The translations under genes and the position numbers were made by a program. From Candidatus Electrothrix gigas (GTDB lineage Bacteria; Desulfobacterota; Desulfobulbia; Desulfobulbales; Desulfobulbaceae), in assembly GCA_022766165.1 (NCBI GenBank), contig QYLO01000034.1, forward strand, positions 1 to 36,371: a stretch of DNA of 36,371 bases, written 5' to 3'. This document shows positions 1 through 6,326 of the stretch, one piece after another; position 1 is the first letter of the stretch; every line of letters begins with the position of its first letter. The notes below the pieces were generated by a model, which worked only from the letters and a program-made list of their open reading frames with translations, was not told where the DNA came from and did not search any database.

Positions 1-1
1 T

Positions 2-127
2 GGAGGGGCTGCTTCCGCCTATACAGGAACCAATGTCTATGATACCAATCTAGACGGCGGCATGTATGCAACTGGTTACTTAACATCCACTGCCTTTGAT
101 TGCAGCGAGTATGAGGATGTACAGCTC
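2..127 (+). CDS. Fragment of a secreted/surface protein (no start, no end)
   Basis: Reading from base 2 gives an open frame with composition typical of an exported beta-sandwich protein: a Gly/Ala/Ser/Tyr-rich stretch, then motifs resembling [11 protein letters not shown] and [16 protein letters not shown]. In my memory of such proteins this pattern ('pale, cysteine, Gly/Glu-Tyr, then V-x-L followed by F-W') belongs to jelly-roll or MAM-like domains of surface proteins. The similarity stops after the VQL codons at 119-127. Beyond that the frame stays open only because it is antisense to ilvD. The gene enters from outside the window and is cut by the junction. No function can be given. Confidence 0.45.
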
Positions 128-421
128 ACGGGAGGGCAGGGAGTAGAGCATACCGTCGTGGCCCATAGCAATGCCGTCGTCAATGGCGATGGTGTTGAAC
201 TCGGCAGCAAAGCAGCCCTGTGCTTCGATCTGTCGCTTCACCTGCTGGCCGATCTCGTGCAGATGGACGTGGCCCGGCACCATCTGGGTGAAGGAGTTGA
301 CCACCGCGATAACGGGTTTGCCGATCTGTTCTTCGGTCATGCCGTTGGCCCGCCACAGGGCGCGCGCTCCGGCCATTCTTCTGCCTTGGGTTGTTTCGTT
401 GCTGCGAAGGGGGATTGCCAT
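80..421 (-). pseudogene. ilvD: Dihydroxy-acid dehydratase, 5' fragment only
   Basis: IlvD dehydrates 2,3-dihydroxy acids to 2-oxo acids in branched-chain amino acid synthesis and uses an Fe-S cluster. The first 100 residues from the ATG at 421 match the family N-terminus: [53 protein letters not shown] and SLPSREL. An AGGAG Shine-Dalgarno precedes the ATG by 6-7 bases, which favours this start over the upstream in-frame one at 442. After SLPSREL the family continues I-A-D-S-V-E-Y-M. Here it changes to an unrelated 12-residue tail and stops at 80. The cluster-binding cysteines, the active site and more than 80% of the usual ~560 residues are missing. The break coincides with the end of the plus-strand secreted-protein fragment, so this is a junction rather than a point mutation. 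Confidence 0.85.
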
Positions 422-712
422 GTTTGTTCTCCTGTTAATCACAATAGCATTGTTGCGTTATTTTTCCGGGTGCAGGCAGTGCCTTGTCTCTGGGGTTAAA
501 GGTGTTGACACCGATATAAAGCTGCATCATAATAAGAGCAAACATAGTAATACGATCTTACGAGGAAAGAAAGTATGTCGGGGAGAAAGATAACGATTTC
601 CTCGGATGAGAAGCTGTTCATTTACACACCTTGGTTTGACAGGTCATCTCTCTGAGCTGTATCCTGAAGAGACACAATAATTATTTCTTTATCATATCTC
701 AGAGGTGATGAC

Positions 713-2176
713 ATGAAATTCCATCCTTTCTTTACCACTCGTTCTATTAGAATAATCCCGGTCATTCTTATTGCGCTCTGTCTTGCTCTTCCGGCAGGCA
801 GTACCGCAGATGTGCTTGACCGCACCACTTCGGCAGTATCGGCGAACAAAAAGACATGGCGCCCCCCTCAGCTTATCGGAACTGACGATGTGAAGTCCCA
901 AAGACTCAAGATCGCCTTCAACGCAGCTGGTGATATCATAGCTGTCTGGGTGCAGCCCAATAACGACCTCGGCACTCTCTGGGGCAATCGCTATGATGCA
1001 GGCCAAGGCTGGCAGAAGGCTCAACGTATTGAAACCAACGATACAGCCTATGCATGGTCGTCCCAGGTCGCAATGGATGGAGCGGGCAATGTCATTCTTG
1101 CTTGGCGCGAGGATGATGGAGGTAAGATACGGGCTAGGCACTACAAAACAGACAGAGGCTGGCAGAAGGCCCGTCTTATCAAGAAAAAACCTTGGCTCAG
1201 TTTCATCAAGACCGAGGATACAGGTTCTGCAGGTGACCTTCAGATTGCAATGAATGAAGCAGGCAATGCCGTTGCTGTTTGGTTCCAGTCTGACGAGAGC
1301 CGTTCAGAGAAAAAGTTGCGGCTTAAATACTATACAGCAGGTAGCGGCTGGGACAATGGCGAATCCAGCCTGATTAATCTCGGCGGTAATATTATGGTAT
1401 CGGACCTCAGAGTTGCAATAGACAGAACAGGAAACGCCGTTGCCGTCTGGCAGCAAGAGGAAAATGGAATTGAGAGTCTTTGGGCCAACCGTTATGAAGT
1501 CGGCAAAGGCTGGCAACAGCCCAAACTCATCGAGAATAATAAACGCACCGCTTGGAATCACGAGATCGCCGCAGACAAAGCTGGTAACATCATTGTTGTC
1601 TGGCAGCAGTCAAGATGGGACGGATATAATATCTGGGCCAATCATTATGCGGCAGGCAGCGGATGGAAGGGAGCCCAACGCATCAATAACAATGCACCGG
1701 GCTGTGCCGAACCTCCTGAGATTGCCTTTGATGGGGCTGGCAATGCCCTTGCTATCTGGTCCGAGTGTCAGCGTGGTAAAGAACGGGCCGATCTCTGGTT
1801 CAATCGTTATGTTGCCGGTGGCGGCTGGCAGACTGCCCAACGCATCGACACCGATGATACAGGCTTTGCATATCATCCCGATATTGCTTTCGACGGAGCG
1901 GGTAATGCCCTTGCCGCTTGGAGTCAGTGCAATGGAAGACCTGACGTTTTTTTAAATCATTGCAACATCTGGGCTAGCCGCTATGTCCCCGGCATCGGCT
2001 GGGAGAAGGTCCAGCCCATCACGATTGATGCGGATAATGCTGAACGTCCTCAGATCGCTGTTGATACAGCGGGTAATGCGCTTGTTATCTGGCGCCAAAC
2101 TGACAAGACTCGCTGTGGAGGATCGTTTTGTTATGACGACAGCGTTTACGAAATTTGGGCCGCCCGTTACGAGTAA
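713..2176 (+). CDS. Exported protein with eight internal repeats, probable beta-propeller
   Basis: The 487-residue product begins with a signal peptide: Arg-containing n-region, then the hydrophobic IIPVILIALCLALPAG, with likely cleavage after GSTA near residue 32. The rest is eight repeats of about 50-60 residues. Each contains D-x-A-G-N-A-[VL]-A-[VI]-W-x-Q, then [IL]-W-A-N-R-Y-x-x-G-x-G-W-Q-x-A-Q-x-I. The G-N-A/W pairs and the closing Gly-Trp recur from residue ~45 to the C-terminus, so the repeats fill the whole mature protein. Eight such beta-rich units suggest an eight-bladed propeller or BNR-like fold. That is inference: no Asp-box consensus or catalytic residues are visible. No lipobox, membrane anchor or sorting signal is visible, so secretion to periplasm or exterior is expected. 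An AGAGGTGA ribosome site precedes the ATG. The gene looks monocistronic. Confidence 0.7.
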   Translation: MKFHPFFTTRSIRIIPVILIALCLALPAGSTADVLDRTTSAVSANKKTWRPPQLIGTDDVKSQRLKIAFNAAGDIIAVWVQPNNDLGTLWGNRYDAGQGWQKAQRIETNDTAYAWSSQVAMDGAGNVILAWREDDGGKIRARHYKTDRGWQKARLIKKKPWLSFIKTEDTGSAGDLQIAMNEAGNAVAVWFQSDESRSEKKLRLKYYTAGSGWDNGESSLINLGGNIMVSDLRVAIDRTGNAVAVWQQEENGIESLWANRYEVGKGWQQPKLIENNKRTAWNHEIAADKAGNIIVVWQQSRWDGYNIWANHYAAGSGWKGAQRINNNAPGCAEPPEIAFDGAGNALAIWSECQRGKERADLWFNRYVAGGGWQTAQRIDTDDTGFAYHPDIAFDGAGNALAAWSQCNGRPDVFLNHCNIWASRYVPGIGWEKVQPITIDADNAERPQIAVDTAGNALVIWRQTDKTRCGGSFCYDDSVYEIWAARYE

Positions 2177-2477
2177 CACCACGCAGTCATGCAGGGGGAG
2201 GCAACGCGCCCTTGCATGTTCTCCTCTCCCCAAAAACCTGCCCAAAAGCCGCCCGGTAAAGGAAGCAGTTGCTGGCTGCCGGTTCCTTTCTCATGCAACT
2301 GATGAGTTCCATTCTAATGCAACCGGGTGTTGCACTCTCATGCAACGACCTGTTCCATACTAATGCGACTCGGAAGTTCCATTAGAATGCAACTTAATCC
2401 GCCGGATCGGTTGAGATATTTGTCCATACAGGCATAGGGGTTCACCGATGCCGGTGTTGCAATACCGGGCAGAAGAC
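2177..2477. other. Non-coding spacer with the 23-24 bp repeat array
   Basis: This spacer lies between the propeller gene and the decayed TA operon, which runs toward it. No credible gene is present. Its right half is occupied by the five-unit repeat array at 2282-2393. The left part is GC-richer with no clear hairpin. Confidence 0.5.
2282..2393. repeat. Five 18-bp near-palindromic direct repeats, 23-24 bp period
   Basis: Five copies start at 2282, 2306, 2329, 2352 and 2376. The best are GTTCCATTCTAATGCAAC (2306) and GTTCCATTAGAATGCAAC (2376). The others are GTTCCTTTCTCATGCAAC, GTTGCACTCTCATGCAAC and GTTCCATACTAATGCGAC. Spacers of 5-6 bases between the cores differ in sequence. Each core is an imperfect dyad of the form GTTSCATT-NN-AATGCAAC. 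The spacing of 24/23/23/24 is regular, about 2.2 helical turns. This is far too short in core and spacer for CRISPR. It could be an iteron-like protein-binding array, a mobile repeat cluster or a satellite; nothing in the sequence decides. Confidence 0.8.
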
Positions 2478-2817
2478 TCATCCGGCCTTCACCGCAGAAG
2501 CCCCGGAGACCCGCAAAGAAAGAAAACAGGCAAAGTCCAGCACCTGTCGAGCCGCCTCTTTCGGAAGTGAGGCAAGCAGGGCAGCTGCCTGCTCCGCCGG
2601 TGAAACCCACTGTTCCGTTGCTGCGCACCATACCGGGATAAACTGGTCCGCATTCAAGGAAGCCGTAGTCAATGTTTCCCCCCTGCTCATTACTAAATTC
2701 AAGCTCGTAGACCGCATTGCCATGACAATGGACAATAGCCGCCCGCATTCCCGCCTGAAGCCGATGCTCAGGAATGTCTTTGATGAGTTCTACTATGTCA
2801 CCAATATTCGCTTTCAT
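2478..2817 (-). pseudogene. DUF4926-type protein with frameshift, TA-like operon
   Basis: The reading frame from the ATG at 2817 gives the DUF4926 pattern: D-I-V-E-L-I-K-D-I-P-E-H-x-L, then A-A-I-V-H, then Y-E-L-E-F-x-N-E-Q-G. The expected continuation (E-T-L-T-T-A-S-L-N-A-D-Q-F-I-P-V-W) is found in a different frame, 2478-2735. The switch falls in a run of six C on the plus strand (2678-2683); one base fewer restores a single ~113-residue product. The restored tail, with S-L-P-K-E-A-A-R-Q-V-L-D-F-A-C-F-L, resembles the helical DUF2281-type segment. DUF4926 proteins are small and often lie beside toxin-antitoxin pairs; biochemical role unknown. This is the last gene of the minus-strand operon. 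As written the unshifted frame reads on to 2338 with an unrelated tail. A sequencing error or slippage-based expression are alternatives to decay. Confidence 0.65.
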
Positions 2818-2825
2818 ATTTATTT

Positions 2826-3038
2826 TCAGCCCTTGCGTCGGGCAAAACGGGTTCGTTGCAGAGCAGTGCCTGCCTGACCAGCAACCGGTGGCGGAGGGGC
2901 GACCACACGTACGCCAGAAGCCTCAAGCTCCGCCTCCTCTTTCTTGATCGCTACAAAAAGCGAACGAAGATCATAGTTATGTTGCGCAGCAAGCGCATCC
3001 TTAACAGCTCGTACCTCAGCAATAATTTCATCACTCAT
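2826..3038 (-). CDS. Small antitoxin-like protein (70 aa)
   Basis: The N-terminus runs M-S-D-E-I-I-A-E-V-R-A-V-K-D-A-L-A-A-Q-H-N-Y-D-L-R-S-L-F, then a helical Lys/Glu-rich stretch, a proline run near residue 50 and a basic C-terminus ending R-F-A-R-R-K-G. The motif 'E-V-R-x-x-[KR]-[DE]-x-x-[AS]-x-x-x-N-Y-D-[LI]-x-x-[LI]-F' is common in small proteins encoded next to PIN-domain toxins, where they are presumed antitoxins; I assign no biochemical function beyond that. The start codon overlaps the 3' end of the PIN gene by 8 bases, so the two are translationally coupled. The gene is intact although both neighbours, the PIN gene and the DUF4926 gene, carry frameshifts. Confidence 0.6.
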   Translation of the reverse strand: MSDEIIAEVRAVKDALAAQHNYDLRSLFVAIKKEEAELEASGVRVVAPPPPVAGQAGTALQRTRFARRKG

Positions 3039-3526
3039 CGTTTATTCCTCCAAGAAGTTCCTCTGGTGTACAGATAATTGGCAGATACAGACCCTGCTGG
3101 GCAAGGTGCTCAGCAATGCCCTCCTGAATCACCGGGTTGGCAATGTGGCGGCAGTTCCAGGTGAGCAGGAAATCAACATAATGTAGAGTAGCAACAGATA
3201 TATGCAGGGCGTCTTCAAGTGCTTTCGCAGGAATGAGCCTCCTCTTGATCATGTCTTCGGCCAGCGTAATCATTTCCTCTGTCACTTCAAGCAGATCCAG
3301 TCCTTCAAGAGCGGTCAGTCTTCTTTGTGCAGCTTCGGCGTTTCCTGCCGCACACTCCTGCCGCACACTCCTGCCGTACCGCCTGTGAGATAACCAGCTC
3401 GTATTCGTCGCGCCTTTCCCACCATGCACGGGTAAGTTGCTGATGTGCAGCTCCAATGATTGTTTTACTTGGACGTGCCGTCAGGTAGCTGACCACTGAG
3501 GTTTCGATGTAAACCCTACGTTTCAT
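3031..3526 (-). pseudogene. PIN-domain ribonuclease toxin (VapC-like), frameshifted
   Basis: PIN toxins are metal-dependent RNases that cut tRNA or mRNA unless bound by their antitoxin. The N-terminal part from the ATG at 3526 reads M-K-R-R-V-Y-I-E-T-S-V-V-S-Y-L-T-A-R-P-S-K. It carries the I-E-T-S-x-x-S-Y-L variant of the first acidic motif. The C-terminal part is in another frame: L-I-P-A-K-A-L-E-D-A-L-H-I-S-V-A-T, then D-F-L-L-T-W-N-C-R-H-I-A-N, matching the D-A-x-H-[IL] and L-[LV]-T-W-N-x-x-H-[IL]-A-N motifs of the family. The two frames meet at a perfect 13-bp tandem duplication (3344-3376); removing one copy gives a single ~160-residue protein. The 5' end overlaps the upstream small gene by 4 bases. 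As written, translation ends after 73 residues and the toxin should be inactive. Confidence 0.8.
3344..3376. repeat. 13-bp tandem duplication that breaks the PIN gene
   Basis: The 13-mer GCCGCACACTCCT is present twice back to back (3347-3359 and 3360-3372), and flanking bases extend the periodicity to 3344-3376. Thirteen bases shift the frame by +1. Confidence 0.9.
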
Positions 3527-3726
3527 CTCGGCTCCCCTATTTGATTATTTATCGGTTGTTTTTTTTGTATAGTTGTCAGTTGTGAAGCAGGAAGCATGGC
3601 GGAATAGAGTTCATCTTCTTCAATAAAATCGTCGTTTCTGCCTTCGATAATAGCGTGGGTCAGTCCGACACCTTCCAGTGTTTTCAGTAACTCTTTTGTT
3701 TTTTTATCAATGAGAGAAGGTTCCAT
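3523..3726 (-). CDS. Small protein of unknown family, first gene of the TA-like operon (67 aa)
   Basis: An ATG at 3726 is preceded by TGAGGAAT at good spacing and is chosen over the in-frame upstream ATG at 3786, which has no ribosome site. The product begins M-E-P-S-L-I-D-K-K-T-K-E-L-L-K-T-L-E-G. It has a predicted helix followed by a short acidic segment D-D-F-I-E-E-D-E-L-Y and a polar tail. I do not recognise the family. Its ATGA-type 4-base overlap with the PIN gene places it in the operon, and its size suggests an antitoxin or accessory protein. That is context only. Confidence 0.5.
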   Translation of the reverse strand: MEPSLIDKKTKELLKTLEGVGLTHAIIEGRNDDFIEEDELYSAMLPASQLTTIQKKQPINNQIGEPR

Positions 3727-3996
3727 GATATTCCTCAGTGTTTGTTTTGATAGCTGACAGCCAAGCAAATCTCTATCATACGGCATATTCCTGGAGACTG
3801 CCCCGAATCATTCTTCCGCGCCACAAAAAAAACTTGCAGTTTCCCCAAATCAGTTTCATACTTATTCTACATGCATATCCAGCGATACTATTCAATAATG
3901 ATCGTTTTTGTCAATGAGGAAACAAGGAAACATCGTTCCCTCTCTGCCACTCCCTGTCACTACTGGACAGGTTAACCTGATACAACGAGGGTATCT

Positions 3997-5169
3997 ATGA
4001 AACAGCCAGAAACCGCTTACTGGGTCTCTGCCATGTTAGGCGCAAAAAAAGGGGTATCAGATCTCAACATTACTGTGGGCAAGAGTCTTCAGGTGGAGAT
4101 TAATGGTGCGCTTACCCCAGTGAAAGTAGAGCCACCCGTGGAAAAACTCACGCCCTTTCAGACCGAGGTCTTTGCCCTAAACCTGATTAACGGCAATCAA
4201 CGTCTGCTTGGTGATTTAGTACGTACAGGTTCTTGTGACCTTTCGTATGTCTTAGGCGAAGGCGCACGTTTTAGGGTCAACGTCTTTACGCAAAAAGGCT
4301 GCTATTCCTCAGTCCTGAGAAAGCTGGAAACCAAGATACCCTCTATTGAGGATTTTGGTTTCCCAAAATGTTTTTACGATATGGCCGAAGAACGCAACGG
4401 ACTTATCCTCTTTACTGGCGGCACCGGAACCGGCAAGACCACCTCGCTGGCCTCTATCTTGAACCAGATCAATCTGACACGGTCTGTGCATCTTGTGACG
4501 CTGGAAGATCCGATTGAGTATGTCCATCCGCATAAAAAGGCCACCTTTAATCAGCGGGAACAGGGTGATGACTTTGACACCTTTGCCAGTGGCCTGCGTG
4601 CGGCCCTGCGTCAGGCACCCAAGGTTATTCTGGTGGGTGAGATCCGTGACCGAGAGACCTTAGAGATTGCCCTCACTGCGGCAGAAACCGGCCATGTGGT
4701 CTTTTCCTCTCTGCATACCATTGATGCGGGCCAGACCCTGAACCGTATTGTTGGTATGTTTGAACATGATGAACAGGAACAGATTCGGGTTCGTCTGGCT
4801 GATACCATTCGTTGGGTTGTGAGTCAACGGCTTTTGCCCAAGGTTGGGGGAGGGCGGGTGGCTGCTCAGGAAATTCTTCACAGTAGCCTGCGTGTTACAG
4901 ATATTCTGTTGAACGGCGAAGATGTGGCAGAGGAAAAGACCTTTTATAACGTCATCGAAGAAGGCGCCACCTTAGATATGAAGACCTTTGACCAGGACCT
5001 GCTGGACCTGTTTAAAAGAGGCTTGATTGATGAAAAGGCGGCAATGACCTACTGTACAAATAAAAGCGTGATTAAGCGAGGTATGGACACTATTAAGGCA
5101 GAACGTGGAGAGAGTACGACCAGTATTTCTGGACTGGCTATGGAGCAAGGGGGTGATGATGATGAGTAA
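3997..5169 (+). CDS. PilT/PilU-type type IV pilus retraction ATPase
   Basis: Hexameric GspE/PilT-family ATPases power disassembly of type IV pili at the inner membrane and so drive twitching or gliding. The 390-residue product has the family layout. An N-terminal PAS-like domain (1-110) includes S-D-L-N-I-T-V-G in place of the usual S-D-L-H-[IL]-x-x-G. Walker A GGTGTGKT lies at 141-148, the Asp box L-E-D-P-I-E-Y at 169-175, Walker B VILVGEIRD at 210-218, and the His box T-A-A-E-T-G-H-V-V-F-S-S-L-H-T at 227-241. The canonical PilT motif A-I-R-N-L-I-R-E is not present in the C-terminus, which is longer and acidic (ending G-G-D-D-D-E). This fits PilU or a PilT paralogue better than PilT itself. 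No other pil genes are nearby. GAGG lies 8 bases before the ATG. The next gene begins ~120 bases downstream and may be cotranscribed. Confidence 0.85.
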   Translation: MKQPETAYWVSAMLGAKKGVSDLNITVGKSLQVEINGALTPVKVEPPVEKLTPFQTEVFALNLINGNQRLLGDLVRTGSCDLSYVLGEGARFRVNVFTQKGCYSSVLRKLETKIPSIEDFGFPKCFYDMAEERNGLILFTGGTGTGKTTSLASILNQINLTRSVHLVTLEDPIEYVHPHKKATFNQREQGDDFDTFASGLRAALRQAPKVILVGEIRDRETLEIALTAAETGHVVFSSLHTIDAGQTLNRIVGMFEHDEQEQIRVRLADTIRWVVSQRLLPKVGGGRVAAQEILHSSLRVTDILLNGEDVAEEKTFYNVIEEGATLDMKTFDQDLLDLFKRGLIDEKAAMTYCTNKSVIKRGMDTIKAERGESTTSISGLAMEQGGDDDE

Positions 5170-5193
5170 GGAGGTAGCGTTGCTGTTGTGCTG

Positions 5194-5215
5194 GCCTCAT
5201 GATAGCCTCATGATA
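5194..5215. repeat. 11-bp tandem duplication in spacer
   Basis: GCCTCATGATA occurs twice in tandem (5194-5204, 5205-5215), followed by a partial third copy ending in ATGATA. Confidence 0.85.
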
Positions 5216-5288
5216 CTTATGATAAGGGCTGGATGGGGATTATAGATGTATACTAGTATCCTAGTATCGAAAAATTAAGGAGAAAACA

Positions 5289-6074
5289 ATGATCAGTAAC
5301 TGCCCCCATTGCCAGGGTGCGCTGAAATTTAATGCAGCCCAAAAGGCCAAGATAGAGCAAGCCCTGAAAGCCTTAAAGCCGGGTAAGCGTCTGCCCTTAA
5401 AATGTCCGCACTGCAAAAAGCCTATGCAGCTTGACAGTGCTGGAAAGGCGGGAGGAGCTGCTGGAGCCGCTCCCAAAAAGGCAAAGGAAGGAGCAACTAA
5501 AGAGGCAGCAACTAACAAGGCAACTGAGGAAAAAAAGGCAGCACCAGAAGAACAGGAACCAGAGATTAAACCTCCGCCTCCGCCTCCGCTGGATTTTCTT
5601 GATGAAAAGCAAGCCGGTATTATGGAGGATCAACATGTGCGTGATGTCCCTACGGCCTTGGTTCTGCACGGTGACGACGGTATCAGGCATCAACTGGGAG
5701 CGGCTATGGAGGCTCTTGGGTATCAGGTGGTCACTCTGACCTCAGCCCACGAGGCGATTGAACAGGTATCTTCCATCAGTTTTGCCAGTATTGTTTTTCA
5801 TACTGACTTTGAAGGCGGCACCTTAGAAGAGTCGAGCTTTCATAACTTCATGCGTGAGATGCCCATGTCAAAAAGGCGGATGATTTTTTATATTCTTATG
5901 GGACCCCAGTTTACCACGCTTTATGATATCCAGGCCCTTGCGAACAGTGCTAATTTGGTGATTGCGGATAAGGATTTTAAAAATTTTCAAGTGGTGCTGC
6001 ATAAGGCCATTCCCTATTATGAGCAGCTTTTTGGGCCGCTTCTTGAGGAACTCAGTAACTACGGAAAAACATAA
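5289..6074 (+). CDS. Zinc-ribbon / linker / degenerate receiver-like protein
   Basis: The 261-residue protein starts with a zinc-binding module, C-P-H-C at 5-8 and C-P-H-C at ~39-42 (KCPHCKKPMQL), like the MJ0042-type zinc ribbon of delta-proteobacterial regulators. A low-complexity Ala/Lys/Glu linker ending in a six-proline run (~55-100) follows. The last ~145 residues (T-A-L-V-L-H-G-D-D-G-I-R...) have the alpha/beta pattern of a response-regulator receiver: acidic D-D pair after the first strand, a hydrophobic third strand I-V-F-H-T-D-F, and V-I-A-D-K-D-F where the conserved Lys sits. The phospho-acceptor Asp is replaced (H where D is expected), so phosphorylation is unlikely. A non-phosphorylated protein-interaction role is inferred. 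The position behind the PilU-like ATPase suggests a link to motility, but nothing proves it. AAGGAGA precedes the ATG. Confidence 0.6.
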   Translation: MISNCPHCQGALKFNAAQKAKIEQALKALKPGKRLPLKCPHCKKPMQLDSAGKAGGAAGAAPKKAKEGATKEAATNKATEEKKAAPEEQEPEIKPPPPPPLDFLDEKQAGIMEDQHVRDVPTALVLHGDDGIRHQLGAAMEALGYQVVTLTSAHEAIEQVSSISFASIVFHTDFEGGTLEESSFHNFMREMPMSKRRMIFYILMGPQFTTLYDIQALANSANLVIADKDFKNFQVVLHKAIPYYEQLFGPLLEELSNYGKT

Positions 6075-6216
6075 CAACCTAATTTTAAGATGGATTTGCA
6101 ATGTTTTTTCTGTTTTGAGGAATGCAGTCGGGAGGGGAAAAATAAAGAAAATAAAAAAAAGTCCGTCTTTCAGTATGAAACAGTTGTTTTTCACAACTAT
6201 CTTTGGTAAAAGTTTT

Positions 6217-6240
6217 GAGCTTATATTCGAGCTTATATTC
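6217..6240. repeat. 12-bp tandem duplication upstream of rpsA
   Basis: GAGCTTATATTC is present twice back to back. About 50 bases further on, GACCGGT also occurs twice (6289-6305). Confidence 0.85.
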
Positions 6241-6326
6241 TCGTCCATGGGGGACGAGGAGAAAATGAAACAATGACCTTATACTGATGACCGGTACGGA
6301 CCGGTGGACAGGGGAAAAAAACACCC

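Noticed and set aside
62..499. Open plus-strand frame of 145 codons over ilvD
   Set aside because: Only its first ~22 codons belong to the secreted-protein fragment. The remainder is antisense to a clearly recognisable ilvD N-terminus.
2282..2393. CRISPR array
   Set aside because: Cores are 18 bases with 5-6 base spacers, and no cas gene is nearby.
3523..3786. Longer 87-codon start for the first TA-operon gene
   Set aside because: The internal ATG at 3726 has a good ribosome site at proper spacing, whereas the upstream ATG has none.
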